Below are positions 1 to 9,247 of a DNA stretch of 52,239 nt, one piece after another (the stretch's first letter is position 1; every line of letters begins with the position of its first letter). The DNA lies in NCBI GenBank assembly GCA_965661545.1, contig CBFIEF010000018.1, positions 1 through 52,239 of the forward strand. The letters are read 5' to 3'. This stretch comes from UBA7985 sp965661545 (lineage in GTDB: Bacteria; Pseudomonadota; Alphaproteobacteria; UBA7985). The position numbers and the translations under genes are program-made. A model generated the notes under the pieces. It did not search any database and was not told the DNA's origin. It saw nothing but the letters and a program-made list of their open reading frames with translations.

Positions 1-1
1 G

Positions 2-268
2 CTGCTCACGATCGGCCTGTTCGGCATTCTGCTCAACCGGCGGAACGTCATCATTATCCTTATGTCCGTTGAGCTTATGCTGCTGTCGGTCAACGTGAAC
101 TTGATCGCGTTTTCGACCGAGCTGGGTGATCTCACGGGGCAAATCTTTGCTTTGTTGATCCTGACAGTGGCGGCGGCTGAAGCGGCCATCGGTCTGGCGA
201 TCCTCGTGGTGTTCTTCCGTAATCGCGGGAACATCGAGATCGAAGACATCAACTCGATGAAGGGCTAG
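2..268 (+). CDS. nuoK: NADH-quinone oxidoreductase subunit K (5'-truncated by window edge)
   Basis: Small membrane subunit of respiratory complex I, an MrpC-like protein that helps form the proton path in the inner membrane. The frame is open from base 2 and leaves 88 codons of a protein that is usually about 100 residues, so only the first part of the N-terminal helix is missing. Two helices carry the membrane glutamates typical of NuoK (MSVELMLLSVN and AAAEAAIGLAI). The gene ends nine bases before nuoL and is followed by nuoM and nuoN, which confirms the assignment by context. An internal ATG at 62 is not the real start because the homologous sequence continues upstream of it. Confidence 0.95.
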   Translation: MLTIGLFGILLNRRNVIIILMSVELMLLSVNVNLIAFSTELGDLTGQIFALLILTVAAAEAAIGLAILVVFFRNRGNIEIEDINSMKG

Positions 269-277
269 GGCACCAGT

Positions 278-2344
278 ATGTTTGATTTCCTCATCGAAAA
301 AGCCATTGTCTTTCTGCCACTGATCGCTGCGATCATTACTGGCTTCGCAGACAAGCGCCTGGGCGACCGGAATGCGCAGCTGCTGACGTCAGGTACAATG
401 GTTCTGGCGGCGCTGCTGTCGGTTTGGGTGTTTGTTCAGGTCGGTTTGAACCACAAAGATACCTACGTCGTTCCGCTCTTCACGTGGTTCGCTTCGGGTG
501 ATTTTGCGGCCAGCTGGGCGCTGCGGATTGATACGCTGACGGCAGTGATGCTGGTGGTTGTGACCGTGGTTTCGTCCATCGTGCACATTTACTCCGCCGG
601 CTACATGGCCGACGATAAATCGATCCCTCGGTTCCAAGCGTACTTGAGCCTCTTTACCTTCGCGATGCTGATGCTGGTAACTGCGGACAACCTGATCCAG
701 CTGTTCTTTGGTTGGGAAGGCGTGGGCCTGAGCTCCTATTTGCTGATTGGCTTCTGGTACCACAAGCCATCGGCCAATGCGGCGGCGATGAAGGCGTTTA
801 TCGTCAACCGCGTGGGCGACTTTGGCTTCGCGCTGGGTATCTTTGGCGCGTTCATGCTCACCGGTTCTGTCGCGTTCTCCGGCGAGACTGGTGTTCTGGA
901 AATCGCCCGCCACGTCGATGCGGATCACCCGCTGCCGGGCATCCTCGGCATGTCCTTTGATACGTCGATCATCGTTGTCACCGGGCTGCTGTTCATGGGC
1001 GCGATGGGTAAGTCGGCTCAGTTCCTGCTGCACACGTGGCTGCCCGACGCGATGGAAGGTCCAACACCGGTCTCCGCGCTGATCCACGCCGCGACCATGG
1101 TGACCGCTGGTGTGTTCATGGTGGCGCGTCTTTCGCCGCTGTTCGAGCTGGCGCCGCTGGTTCTGGATTTCATCACCGTTATTGGCGCGCTAACGGCGAT
1201 CTTCGCCGCAACGGTGGGCCTGACACAGTTCGACATCAAGCGCGTGATTGCTTACTCCACCTGTTCTCAGTTGGGTTACATGTTCTTCGCCGCTGGCGTC
1301 GGCGCCTACGACGCCGCGGTCTTCCACCTGATGACCCACGCGTTCTTCAAGGCGCTGCTGTTCTTAGGCGCAGGCTCTGTCATCCACGCGATGCACCATG
1401 AGCAGGACATGCGAAAGATGGGCGGCATCTGGCGCAAAGTGCCGGTGACCTACGCTTACATGTGGATTGGTTCGCTGGCGTTGGCCGGGATCGGCATTCC
1501 GTTCCTGTTCGGCCCGGCTGGGTTTGGCTTCGCAGGCTTCTACTCCAAAGACGCCATCCTCGAAGCCGCGCACGCTGCGCACACGCTCACGGGTAATTTC
1601 GCGTTCTGGGCTGGCATTACGGCGGCGTTCCTGACCGCGTTCTACTCGGGCCGTTTGATCTTCCTGACGTTCCACGGTGAAACCCGTGCGGACAAGCACG
1701 CCTTTGACCACGCGCATGAAAGCCCGCTGGTCATGGTTGGCCCGCTGGTTATTCTGGCGATTGGTGCCGTGCTCGCCGGCGGTGTTGCCTATCCATGGTT
1801 CATGGAGGGTGGTCATCACGGCTACGGCGACGCAGGCAAGCATATGAAGCAAGCCACAGACGGCGCGACCTTCTGGGCCGGGTCGGTGGTCAAAGACCAC
1901 GACTTGATCGACAAGATGCACGCGTCCGCAGCGTGGGTGAAAATCCTGCCGTTGGTCATGGCCGTATCTGGCTTGGGTCTGAGTGCGATTTTCTACCTTC
2001 TGATGCCGAACGTGCCTAAGCAGATCGCCAAGACCTTTGCACCAATCGACATCTTCTTCCGTCGCAAGTGGTTCTTTGACGAGATTTACGACTTCCTGTT
2101 TGTCCGTCCGATCCAAAGCTTTGGCCGCTTCCTGTGGAAAGCAGGCGACGGCAGCATCATCGACCGCTTTGGGCCCAATGGGGTTGCCGGCGCGAGCCAA
2201 TTGCTCGCCCGCTTCTTCAGCTCCATGCAGACTGGCTACATCTACCACTACGGCTTTGTCATGGTGGCGGGATTGGTCGCAATTATCACTTTGTTCCTGT
2301 TCGGAAGCGGCTTTGCGGGCCAGCTTCTCTCAGGCGGCAACTAA
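278..2344 (+). CDS. nuoL: NADH-quinone oxidoreductase subunit L
   Basis: Largest antiporter-like membrane subunit of complex I, thought to carry out proton pumping at the distal end of the membrane arm. The 688-residue product is hydrophobic throughout, in line with the roughly 16 membrane helices of the family. The key ionisable residues are visible: the Glu of GWEGVGL near residue 147 and the Lys of MGKSAQF near 245, followed by HTWLPDAMEGPTPVSALIH, the family signature. The C-terminal part (RRKWFFDEIYDFLF and after) corresponds to the lateral amphipathic helix and the last membrane helix. It lies nine bases after nuoK and 27 bases before nuoM, so it belongs to the same nuo transcript. Confidence 0.97.
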   Translation: MFDFLIEKAIVFLPLIAAIITGFADKRLGDRNAQLLTSGTMVLAALLSVWVFVQVGLNHKDTYVVPLFTWFASGDFAASWALRIDTLTAVMLVVVTVVSSIVHIYSAGYMADDKSIPRFQAYLSLFTFAMLMLVTADNLIQLFFGWEGVGLSSYLLIGFWYHKPSANAAAMKAFIVNRVGDFGFALGIFGAFMLTGSVAFSGETGVLEIARHVDADHPLPGILGMSFDTSIIVVTGLLFMGAMGKSAQFLLHTWLPDAMEGPTPVSALIHAATMVTAGVFMVARLSPLFELAPLVLDFITVIGALTAIFAATVGLTQFDIKRVIAYSTCSQLGYMFFAAGVGAYDAAVFHLMTHAFFKALLFLGAGSVIHAMHHEQDMRKMGGIWRKVPVTYAYMWIGSLALAGIGIPFLFGPAGFGFAGFYSKDAILEAAHAAHTLTGNFAFWAGITAAFLTAFYSGRLIFLTFHGETRADKHAFDHAHESPLVMVGPLVILAIGAVLAGGVAYPWFMEGGHHGYGDAGKHMKQATDGATFWAGSVVKDHDLIDKMHASAAWVKILPLVMAVSGLGLSAIFYLLMPNVPKQIAKTFAPIDIFFRRKWFFDEIYDFLFVRPIQSFGRFLWKAGDGSIIDRFGPNGVAGASQLLARFFSSMQTGYIYHYGFVMVAGLVAIITLFLFGSGFAGQLLSGGN

Positions 2345-2371
2345 GCCGGGAAAGACGAGGACACCGCCATC

Positions 2372-3886
2372 ATGGATAACCTGCCGTTTCTTTCCATTCT
2401 CATTGCGCTGCCGCTGATTGGCGCTTTGGCCATTCTGTTGCTCGCGCGTGGTGACGAGGAAACCGTCGCGCGCAATGCCAAGCAAGTGGCACTCGCAAAC
2501 TCGACCATCGTGTTTGTGATTTCGCTGCTGCTCTGGGTCGGCTTCGATCGCGCCAATCCGGGCTTCCAGTATGTTGAGCAATACACCTGGATCGCCCAAT
2601 ACAACATCGCCTACCGCGTTGGTGTGGATGGGATTTCCGTCCTGTTCGTTCTGCTCGCCACGCTGTTGACGCCGCTGTGTATTCTGTCGGCTTGGGATGC
2701 AGTTAAGACCCGCGTTAAAGAGTACATGGTTGCCTTTTTGGTGCTCGAAGCACTGATGATCGGCACGTTTGTCGCGCTCGACCTGGTGCTGTTCTACGTG
2801 TTTTTCGAGGCTGTCCTGATCCCGATGTTCCTGATCATCGGCGTCTGGGGTGGTCCGCGCCGGGTTTACGCGGCGTTCAAATTCTTCCTCTACACGCTGC
2901 TTGGTTCGGTCCTGATGCTGGTTGCGATCATGACCCTGATCTTTACCCAAGGAACGGCGGATATGATCCAGCTGGTCAAGGGCGATCTGGGGCTGGCGCA
3001 GAACATCCAGATATGGCTGTGGCTGGCCTTCTTCGCGTCCTTCGCAGTGAAGATGCCGATGTGGCCGGTTCATACGTGGCTGCCCGATGCCCACGTAGAG
3101 GCGCCAACGGCGGGTTCTGTGATCCTTGCGGGCGTGCTGTTGAAAATGGGTGGCTACGGCTTCCTGCGCTTCTCTCTGCCCATGCTGCCGGATGCATCTG
3201 AGTCCTTGGCGCTGTTTGTCCAGATCCTGTCCGTCATCGCGATTGTCTACACGTCCATCGTGGCGCTGGCGCAGGAAGATATGAAAAAGCTGATTGCTTA
3301 CTCTTCTGTCGCGCACATGGGCTACGTGACGCTCGGTATTTTCTCGCTCAACGAGCTCGGTATCAATGGCGCGATTTTCCAGATGCTCAGCCACGGCGTA
3401 ATCTCCGCCGCGCTGTTCCTGATCGTGGGTGTGGTCTACGACCGCTTACACACGCGCATGATCTCCCGCTACGGCGGTATTGTTGAGACCATGCCGCGAT
3501 ACGCAATTATCTTCATGCTGTTCATGATGGCCTCCGTTGGTCTGCCGGGAACAGCCGGTTTCGTGGGTGAGTTCATGACCCTGTTCGGCGCGTTCCAGTC
3601 GAACATGTGGATTGGTATCTTCGCGGCATCCGGTATCGTTCTGGGCGCAACCTACATGCTGCTGCTTTACCGCCGTGTCGTGTTCGGCAAGCTGGAAAAA
3701 GACGATCTCAAGGCCATGCTCGACATGACCCCGCGCGAGATCTTCATTTTCGCGCCACTCGTAATTCTGGTGCTTTGGATGGGGATTTACCCCATGCCGT
3801 TCCTCGACATGATGTCGGCGTCGGTTGATGCACTGCTTGTTCCATTCGTTGAAGCCGACGCCGCTGGCGTTGTGACTTCAAACTGA
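2372..3886 (+). CDS. nuoM: NADH-quinone oxidoreductase subunit M
   Basis: Second antiporter-like proton-pumping subunit of complex I in the inner membrane. The 504-residue length is normal. The conserved Glu lies in FFEAVLIPMFLIIG near residue 146 and the conserved Lys in FAVKMPMWPVHTWLPDAH near 227, followed by the VEAPTAGSVILAG signature of the proton-antiporter domain. Around 14 hydrophobic segments can be read. It sits between nuoL (27 bases) and nuoN (22 bases), the usual order at the end of nuo operons. Confidence 0.97.
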   Translation: MDNLPFLSILIALPLIGALAILLLARGDEETVARNAKQVALANSTIVFVISLLLWVGFDRANPGFQYVEQYTWIAQYNIAYRVGVDGISVLFVLLATLLTPLCILSAWDAVKTRVKEYMVAFLVLEALMIGTFVALDLVLFYVFFEAVLIPMFLIIGVWGGPRRVYAAFKFFLYTLLGSVLMLVAIMTLIFTQGTADMIQLVKGDLGLAQNIQIWLWLAFFASFAVKMPMWPVHTWLPDAHVEAPTAGSVILAGVLLKMGGYGFLRFSLPMLPDASESLALFVQILSVIAIVYTSIVALAQEDMKKLIAYSSVAHMGYVTLGIFSLNELGINGAIFQMLSHGVISAALFLIVGVVYDRLHTRMISRYGGIVETMPRYAIIFMLFMMASVGLPGTAGFVGEFMTLFGAFQSNMWIGIFAASGIVLGATYMLLLYRRVVFGKLEKDDLKAMLDMTPREIFIFAPLVILVLWMGIYPMPFLDMMSASVDALLVPFVEADAAGVVTSN

Positions 3887-3908
3887 ACCGCTGATAGGGG
3901 TTTGATCG

Positions 3909-5339
3909 ATGAACTCGAATTTCTCTGACATCGCGGTAATCCTTCCCGAGCTGCTGCTCGCGGTTATGGGGATGGCGTTGCTGATTTGGGGTGCCTTTCG
4001 CGGCAACCGTGACTTCCACGTCATCACGTTGTCCGCAGCGGCCCTGCTGTTCGCCGCTGCCGCTGTTGCGATTGTTTCGCCGACGGGAACAGGCTTCAAC
4101 AACCTGTTCGTCAATGATGCGTTTTCCCGGTTCTGCAAAGTTGTGATTTTTGGCGCAGCTGGCGTTTCCGCCCTGATGGCTGTCACGTTTTCCTCGGACA
4201 CGTTCCGCCGGTTCGAAATGCCAGTTCTGATGATCTACGCCGCGACCGGCCTGTCGATCATGGTTTCCGCGCAAGACCTGATGACCGTCTACCTCGGTAT
4301 CGAGCTGTCGTCGCTGTCCGCCTATGTCCTTGCCGCGATGCGCCGCGATAACCTGCGCGCCTCCGAAGCGGGCCTGAAGTACTTCATCCTTGGCGCGCTG
4401 TCGTCGGTGATCCTGCTGTACGGCATGTCGCTGGTTTACGGCTACACGGGCGGTACGAGCTTTGAGGCTGTTGCTGCTGGTATCGGCGGCGATGCGTCCT
4501 TTGGCTTGATCATCGGTCTGGTGTTCCTGATCGCCGGTTTGGCCTTCAAGATCTCCGCCGCGCCATTCCACATGTGGACTCCGGACGTGTACCAGGGCGC
4601 ACCAACCCCGATCACCGCTTTCCTCGCGACCGCATCCAAGATGGGCGCGTTTGCGTTGGTGATCCGCGTGATGCTGGAACCCTTTGCCGATATCACGGCT
4701 GAGTGGCGTCAGATCGTCATTCTGCTGGCCATTGTTTCCATGGTTTGGGGCTCGTTGGCTGCAATCTGGCAGACCAACATCAAGCGCATGATGGCGTATT
4801 CGTCGATTGGCCACATGGGCTTTGCGCTGGTTGGCGTGGCTGCGGGCAGTGAAGCAGGCGTAACGGGCTGTTTGGTGTACTTGGCGACTTACGTTGTCAT
4901 GAACCTCGGCGCGTTTGCGCTGATCTTGTCCATGAAGCGCGCTGGTCGTCCGGTTGAGTCCATCAACGACCTGGCGGGTTTGTCCCGACACCGCTTGCCC
5001 ATGGCGCTTGCGCTGCTGGTGATATTCTTCTCCATGGCCGGTATTCCGCCGCTGGCTGGTTTCTTCGGCAAGTTCCTCGTCTTCACAGCAGCGGTTGAAG
5101 CCGGTTTCTGGTGGCTCGCGGTTATTGGTTTGGTGACATCGGTGCTGTCAGCATTCTACTACATCCGCATCATCAAGATCGCCTTCTTCGATGAACCAAC
5201 CGAAGACGGCCAATTCGATACCGCGGACGTTTCGCTCCGTGCGGTCTACGGCCTGTCAGCGGTGTTCTTGTTGCTCTTCGCTGCCATTGTCCGCTTTGTT
5301 GTGGATTGGGCCAGCGCATCGGCTGGTGTGTTCGCTTAG
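3909..5339 (+). CDS. nuoN: NADH-quinone oxidoreductase subunit N
   Basis: Third antiporter-like subunit of complex I in the inner membrane. The 476-residue product carries the membrane Glu in YLGIELSSLSAYVL near residue 134 and the Lys in LAFKISAAPFHMWTPDVYQGAPTP near 213, the usual NuoN pattern. The helix with NIKRMMAYSSIGHMGF holds another conserved lysine. The gene ends the nuo operon. birA starts only nine bases later, which suggests that birA and coaX are co-transcribed with complex I, an arrangement seen in many Alphaproteobacteria. Confidence 0.97.
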   Translation: MNSNFSDIAVILPELLLAVMGMALLIWGAFRGNRDFHVITLSAAALLFAAAAVAIVSPTGTGFNNLFVNDAFSRFCKVVIFGAAGVSALMAVTFSSDTFRRFEMPVLMIYAATGLSIMVSAQDLMTVYLGIELSSLSAYVLAAMRRDNLRASEAGLKYFILGALSSVILLYGMSLVYGYTGGTSFEAVAAGIGGDASFGLIIGLVFLIAGLAFKISAAPFHMWTPDVYQGAPTPITAFLATASKMGAFALVIRVMLEPFADITAEWRQIVILLAIVSMVWGSLAAIWQTNIKRMMAYSSIGHMGFALVGVAAGSEAGVTGCLVYLATYVVMNLGAFALILSMKRAGRPVESINDLAGLSRHRLPMALALLVIFFSMAGIPPLAGFFGKFLVFTAAVEAGFWWLAVIGLVTSVLSAFYYIRIIKIAFFDEPTEDGQFDTADVSLRAVYGLSAVFLLLFAAIVRFVVDWASASAGVFA

Positions 5340-5348
5340 AACCGCTCC

Positions 5349-6185
5349 ATGAAGGACCAGCCGAACATGCCGGCTCCTCCTTTTGATATCGTGGCGACGG
5401 ATCTGCCGTCGCCTTGGGCCGGTCGGTTATATGACCAGATTGGCTCGACCAGCGACGAAGCGTTGGCGCGGGTCAACGCCGGTGAAATAACCACCCCCAC
5501 ACTGTTTTTGACCGACCATCAAACCGCAGGCCGAGGCCGAGGGCGCGGCGCGGGAAGTTGGACAACCACAGCCGGAAACCTCGCCGTCAGTTTTGTCCAT
5601 TTCCCCACATCCCCCGTGCGCGATTGGCCGTCACTGAGCTACGTCGCAGGGCTGGCGCTGGCCAACACGTTAACAGAGGTCTGCAGATTTCCAGCGGACA
5701 GTGTGCGGCTGAAATGGCCCAACGACGCCTTTGTCAGCGGCGGCAAGGTCGCGGGACTGTTGCTCGAAACTGCAACGACACCGACGGGGCAACAGGCGCT
5801 GGTTTTGGGTATGGGCTTGAACATCGAAACCGCGCCCGTGCTGGATCGTCCAGACTATGTTGCACGCGATTTACGCGCGCTGGGATATGACGGACCGGCA
5901 AAGGCCGTCGTGCTGGGACTGATCCACGCATGGGCCGACGCGGTGCGCCGCTTCGATCTGGAAACCGGCACTCGGACGCAGATTTTCAACGATTGGCAGG
6001 CCAAGGCGCTGTACTTGAACGAAGACATCACGGTGCGTTTGGATGGGAGCAACACCATTCGCGGACAATTTATTGGGCTGGACTCGCTCTCTGGTGCGCT
6101 TAAGCTTAAGTTGAACAGCGGTGAAATTCGCACGATTTTGGCAGGCGATGTCATGCTTGATGCAGCATCACCTCGCAACGAATGA
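5349..6185 (+). CDS. birA: Biotin--[acetyl-CoA carboxylase] ligase
   Basis: Attaches biotin to the carrier protein of acetyl-CoA carboxylase and other biotin enzymes via biotinyl-5'-AMP in the cytosol. Seen in the sequence: the adenylate-binding motif QTAGRGRGRGAGSW near residues 58-71, KWPND near 121-125, GGKVAGLLLE just after, and a small C-terminal domain. There is no N-terminal winged-helix domain, so it is a ligase only and not a biotin-operon repressor. Two starts are possible: ATG 5349, used here, or ATG 5367, which has an AAGGA about ten bases upstream and may be the better one. It follows nuoN by nine bases and precedes coaX by fifteen. Confidence 0.9.
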   Translation: MKDQPNMPAPPFDIVATDLPSPWAGRLYDQIGSTSDEALARVNAGEITTPTLFLTDHQTAGRGRGRGAGSWTTTAGNLAVSFVHFPTSPVRDWPSLSYVAGLALANTLTEVCRFPADSVRLKWPNDAFVSGGKVAGLLLETATTPTGQQALVLGMGLNIETAPVLDRPDYVARDLRALGYDGPAKAVVLGLIHAWADAVRRFDLETGTRTQIFNDWQAKALYLNEDITVRLDGSNTIRGQFIGLDSLSGALKLKLNSGEIRTILAGDVMLDAASPRNE

Positions 6186-6200
6186 TGGAAAGAGACTAAC

Positions 6201-6986
6201 ATGCTCTTGGCTATTGATTCCGGTAACACCAACGTGGTTTTCAGCCTTTTGGAAGAAGGCGAAGTCGTCGCATCGTGGCGGCGCGCGTCGAACGACCGAC
6301 GAACAGCCGACGAAGACGGCGTCTGGCTGCGGCAACTGATGAAGATCCTCGGCACCAAATCCACCGACATTAGCGCGGTTATCATCTCTTCTGTCCGTCC
6401 GGCGGCTTTGTTTGGCTTGCGGCAGTTGGCAGAGGTGTACTTTGCCTGTGTACCGCTGGTGGTTGGCGAGGACGAGGTTCCGCTGAATTTTGAAATCCGT
6501 GTTGATCGCCCTGAACAGGTGGGCGCGGATCGCCTCGTGAATACGCGCGCTGTGGCTGCGCTGTTGGGTGAGGGACCGGCCATTGTCGTGGATTTTGGCA
6601 CGGCAACGACGCTGGATGTTGTGGCGGCAGACGGTGCTTACATTGGTGGTGTGATTGCACCGGGGGTTAATCTATCCGCCGAAGCGCTATATCAAGCAGC
6701 AGCGAGACTTCCTCGCATTGATATTCAGATGCCGAATTCAGTTTTGGGACAGGACACGGTTGCTTGCATGCAGTCGGGTTTGTTCTGGGGCTACGTATCG
6801 ATGATCGAAGGCCTTATTCACCGTTTGCGTGACGAGTTGAACATGCCGAGCGCGCCCGTGGTGGCGACCGGCGGTTTGGCCGCTTTGTTTGCGAACGGGA
6901 CCGATGTTTTCGATCACATTGACTCAGACTTAACCGTCAAAGGTTTGGCGGCACTTTATGCAGATTGGGCCGAGGCGCGGGCTTAA
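6201..6986 (+). CDS. coaX: Type III pantothenate kinase
   Basis: Catalyses the first step of coenzyme A synthesis, phosphorylation of pantothenate. Type III enzymes have the acetate/sugar kinase (ASKHA) fold and usually need a monovalent cation. The 261-residue length is normal. Motifs seen: the phosphate loop DSGNTN at residues 6-11, GADRLVN near 108-114 with the catalytic Asp, and DFGTATTLD near 131. It lies 15 bases after birA with a GGAAAGAG ribosome-binding site. The birA-coaX-rnj order is common in Alphaproteobacteria. Confidence 0.95.
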   Translation: MLLAIDSGNTNVVFSLLEEGEVVASWRRASNDRRTADEDGVWLRQLMKILGTKSTDISAVIISSVRPAALFGLRQLAEVYFACVPLVVGEDEVPLNFEIRVDRPEQVGADRLVNTRAVAALLGEGPAIVVDFGTATTLDVVAADGAYIGGVIAPGVNLSAEALYQAAARLPRIDIQMPNSVLGQDTVACMQSGLFWGYVSMIEGLIHRLRDELNMPSAPVVATGGLAALFANGTDVFDHIDSDLTVKGLAALYADWAEARA

Positions 6987-7075
6987 ACAGCGCCATTAAA
7001 ACGCGACGGGCCAAACGTGGCGCGTCCAGAACCATATAGAGCCGACCGCTGGACGGTCGCGCTCGAAGGAGAAAC

Positions 7076-8752
7076 ATGGCTGTACGCCTGAAGAAACCCG
7101 CAAAGGACGAGATCCTTTTTGTGGCCCTTGGTGGTTGCGGGGAAATTGGAATGAACCTTTACGCCTATGGGCACAACAATCAGTGGCTGGTTGTTGACTG
7201 TGGCGTGGCCTTTGGCGACCTGAGCACACCGGGCATGGACGTGCTGGTCCCCGATGTGAGCGCGCTGGTCGAAGGCGGTGGAACGATTGTCGGCATGGCG
7301 ATCACGCACGCGCACGAAGACCATATTGGGGCTATTCCCCATCTGATCGACGAGCTCGATTGCCCGATCTACACCACGCCTTTTGGCGCTTCGATGATCC
7401 AGCGGAAAATTGACAGCTACGGCGGCGGCGATGCGGAGTTGATCCGTGTGAAGCCGGGCGGAACCGTCAAGATTGGTGATTTCGAAGTCGAATATATTCC
7501 CGTGACGCACTCCATCCCCGAAGCCTGCGCGCTGTCGATTAACACGGCCGCCGGGCGGATGATCCACACGGGTGATTGGAAGATCGACCCGGATCCGCAG
7601 TTGGGCATGATGTTTGATAGCGACCGTTTGGCCGAATTGGGACGCGAGGGCGTTTTGGCGCTGGTCTGTGATTCAACCAATGCGCTGGTCGAGGGGCATT
7701 CTGGGTCTGAGGGCGATGTTTACCCCGGCCTGCTCGAAGTTGTGCAGAAGGCTAAGGGCCGCGTGGCGGTAACATGCTTTGCGACCAACGTGGCACGGGT
7801 AGCGACCGTGGCGAAAGTGGCTGAGGCAACAGGCCGCCGCTTGGCGCTGATTGGCCGCTCGCTGCATCGCTTGTACGAAGTCTCCAAAGAAAACGGCTAC
7901 CTGCAGTCCTTCCCTGATGTCGTGCCAGAAGACGCCGTTGGCCGCTTGCCGGAGGAAGAGGTTCTGATGCTGGTGACGGGCACACAGGGCGAGCCACGCG
8001 CGGCCCTGTCCAAACTTTCCCGCAACGAGCACCACCATGTCACCCTGAGTCCGGGCGATACGGTGATCTATTCCAGCCGTGAGATCCCCGGCAACGAAAC
8101 CGACATCAACCGGGTTCGTAACCACTTGGCCGGTTTGGGGGTTGAGGTGCTGGTTGACGGTCACGATGGCCTGAACGTCCACGTCACGGGGCACCCGCAG
8201 CGGGACGAACTGACCCAGATGTACCAGTGGACCCAGCCGCAAATCGCGCTGGCCGTTCACGGCGAAACCCGGCACCAGCTGGAAAACGCGAAACTCGCGC
8301 TGACGTGTCAGGTGGGGCAGGCGATGGCACCGGGGGATGGTGACGTCGTTCGGTTGAAGCAGGGCGAGCCTGCGAAGATCGTTGACCGTATTGATGTTGA
8401 CGTTCTGGGGCTGGATGGCAGTCGTTTGGTCGCGCTGGAAAGCGATGTAATCCGCATGCGAAAGCGGATGATGCACAATGGTTCGATCAACGTCGCATTG
8501 GCGATTAACGAGCGGGGCGCTATTGTTGGTGATCCGGTTCTGACCTCTGCGGGCGTGTTTGAGACGCCGGAAGAGGACGAGATCGAAGACGAGGCGGCTG
8601 ATTGGGCTTGGGATGCGGTTGACCGCATGCACAAGAATGATCGCAAGTCGGATGATGCGGTTGAAAGCGCAGTGTTCAAATCGCTGCGCAAGTTCTGTCG
8701 CGATAACATTGGCAAGAAGCCGCTTGTGACGGTTTCTGTTGTAAGAGTGTAG
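7076..8752 (+). CDS. rnj: Ribonuclease J
   Basis: Metallo-beta-lactamase/beta-CASP ribonuclease with 5'-3' exonuclease and endonuclease activity, active in rRNA and mRNA processing. The metal-binding motif HAHEDHIGA starts at residue 78. Further fold elements include VTHSIPEA, HTGDWKID and CDSTNAL, with the beta-CASP insertion after them and GHDGLNVHVTGHPQRDE late in the chain. The 558-residue length is normal for the family. The start has a strong AAGGAG six bases upstream. It begins 89 bases after coaX and mce follows after four bases. Confidence 0.96.
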   Translation: MAVRLKKPAKDEILFVALGGCGEIGMNLYAYGHNNQWLVVDCGVAFGDLSTPGMDVLVPDVSALVEGGGTIVGMAITHAHEDHIGAIPHLIDELDCPIYTTPFGASMIQRKIDSYGGGDAELIRVKPGGTVKIGDFEVEYIPVTHSIPEACALSINTAAGRMIHTGDWKIDPDPQLGMMFDSDRLAELGREGVLALVCDSTNALVEGHSGSEGDVYPGLLEVVQKAKGRVAVTCFATNVARVATVAKVAEATGRRLALIGRSLHRLYEVSKENGYLQSFPDVVPEDAVGRLPEEEVLMLVTGTQGEPRAALSKLSRNEHHHVTLSPGDTVIYSSREIPGNETDINRVRNHLAGLGVEVLVDGHDGLNVHVTGHPQRDELTQMYQWTQPQIALAVHGETRHQLENAKLALTCQVGQAMAPGDGDVVRLKQGEPAKIVDRIDVDVLGLDGSRLVALESDVIRMRKRMMHNGSINVALAINERGAIVGDPVLTSAGVFETPEEDEIEDEAADWAWDAVDRMHKNDRKSDDAVESAVFKSLRKFCRDNIGKKPLVTVSVVRV

Positions 8753-8756
8753 GCGG

Positions 8757-9161
8757 ATGCTGGGACGCTTGAACCACGTCGCGATTGCAGTACCAGATTT
8801 GGCCGCGGCGAGTGCGACTTATCGGGATACGCTGGGCGCAGTTGTTTCTGCGCCCCAGCCGCTGCCTGAGCATGGTGTGACCGTGGTTTTTGTTGAGCTT
8901 CCCAACACCAAAATTGAGCTGCTGGAGCCACTCGGCACAGACTCACCGATTGCCAAATTTCTCGAAAAGAACGCGCAGGGTGGCATGCACCACATCTGCT
9001 ACGAGGTCGAAGACATCATCGCCGCGCGGGACCAGCTCCAGGCCAGTGGAGCGCGTGTTTTGGGCGATGGCGAGCCCAAGATTGGGGCGCATGGAAAGCC
9101 AGTTTTGTTCCTGCACCCCAAGGACTTTGTCGGCACGCTGGTGGAGCTCGAACAAATCTAA
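8757..9161 (+). CDS. mce: Methylmalonyl-CoA epimerase
   Basis: Interconverts the (R) and (S) epimers of methylmalonyl-CoA in propionyl-CoA breakdown and related routes. It is a small cofactorless metalloenzyme of the vicinal-oxygen-chelate (glyoxalase) fold. The 134 residues begin with LNHVAIAVPDL, whose His is a metal ligand; later come VVFVELPNTKIELLEPLG, MHHICYEVED (second His ligand) and VELEQI with the C-terminal Glu ligand, the usual epimerase pattern. It is placed four bases after rnj, so the two are probably translated from one transcript. Confidence 0.9.
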   Translation: MLGRLNHVAIAVPDLAAASATYRDTLGAVVSAPQPLPEHGVTVVFVELPNTKIELLEPLGTDSPIAKFLEKNAQGGMHHICYEVEDIIAARDQLQASGARVLGDGEPKIGAHGKPVLFLHPKDFVGTLVELEQI

Positions 9162-9247
9162 ATCCGCGAAATCCTTTGCTTGTCACTCTCCTATCGAGAA
9201 GGCATTGTGCGACCTTGTAACGTAAGGCCGTATCAGGGGAGTGAGAC

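Noticed and set aside
389..1087. Long minus-strand open frame opposite nuoL
   Set aside because: Shadow of the strongly conserved nuoL frame; Arg/His/Gln-rich composition with no homology-like motifs.
2330..3394. 354-codon minus-strand frame opposite nuoM
   Set aside because: Composition dominated by His, Arg and Gln, as expected for antisense of a hydrophobic protein; nuoM is certain.
9181..9205. SAM-I-like phrase CTCCTATCGAGA before the formaldehyde dehydrogenase
   Set aside because: Only a few bases resemble the start of SAM-I, none of the later conserved elements follow, and the gene is not in methionine metabolism.
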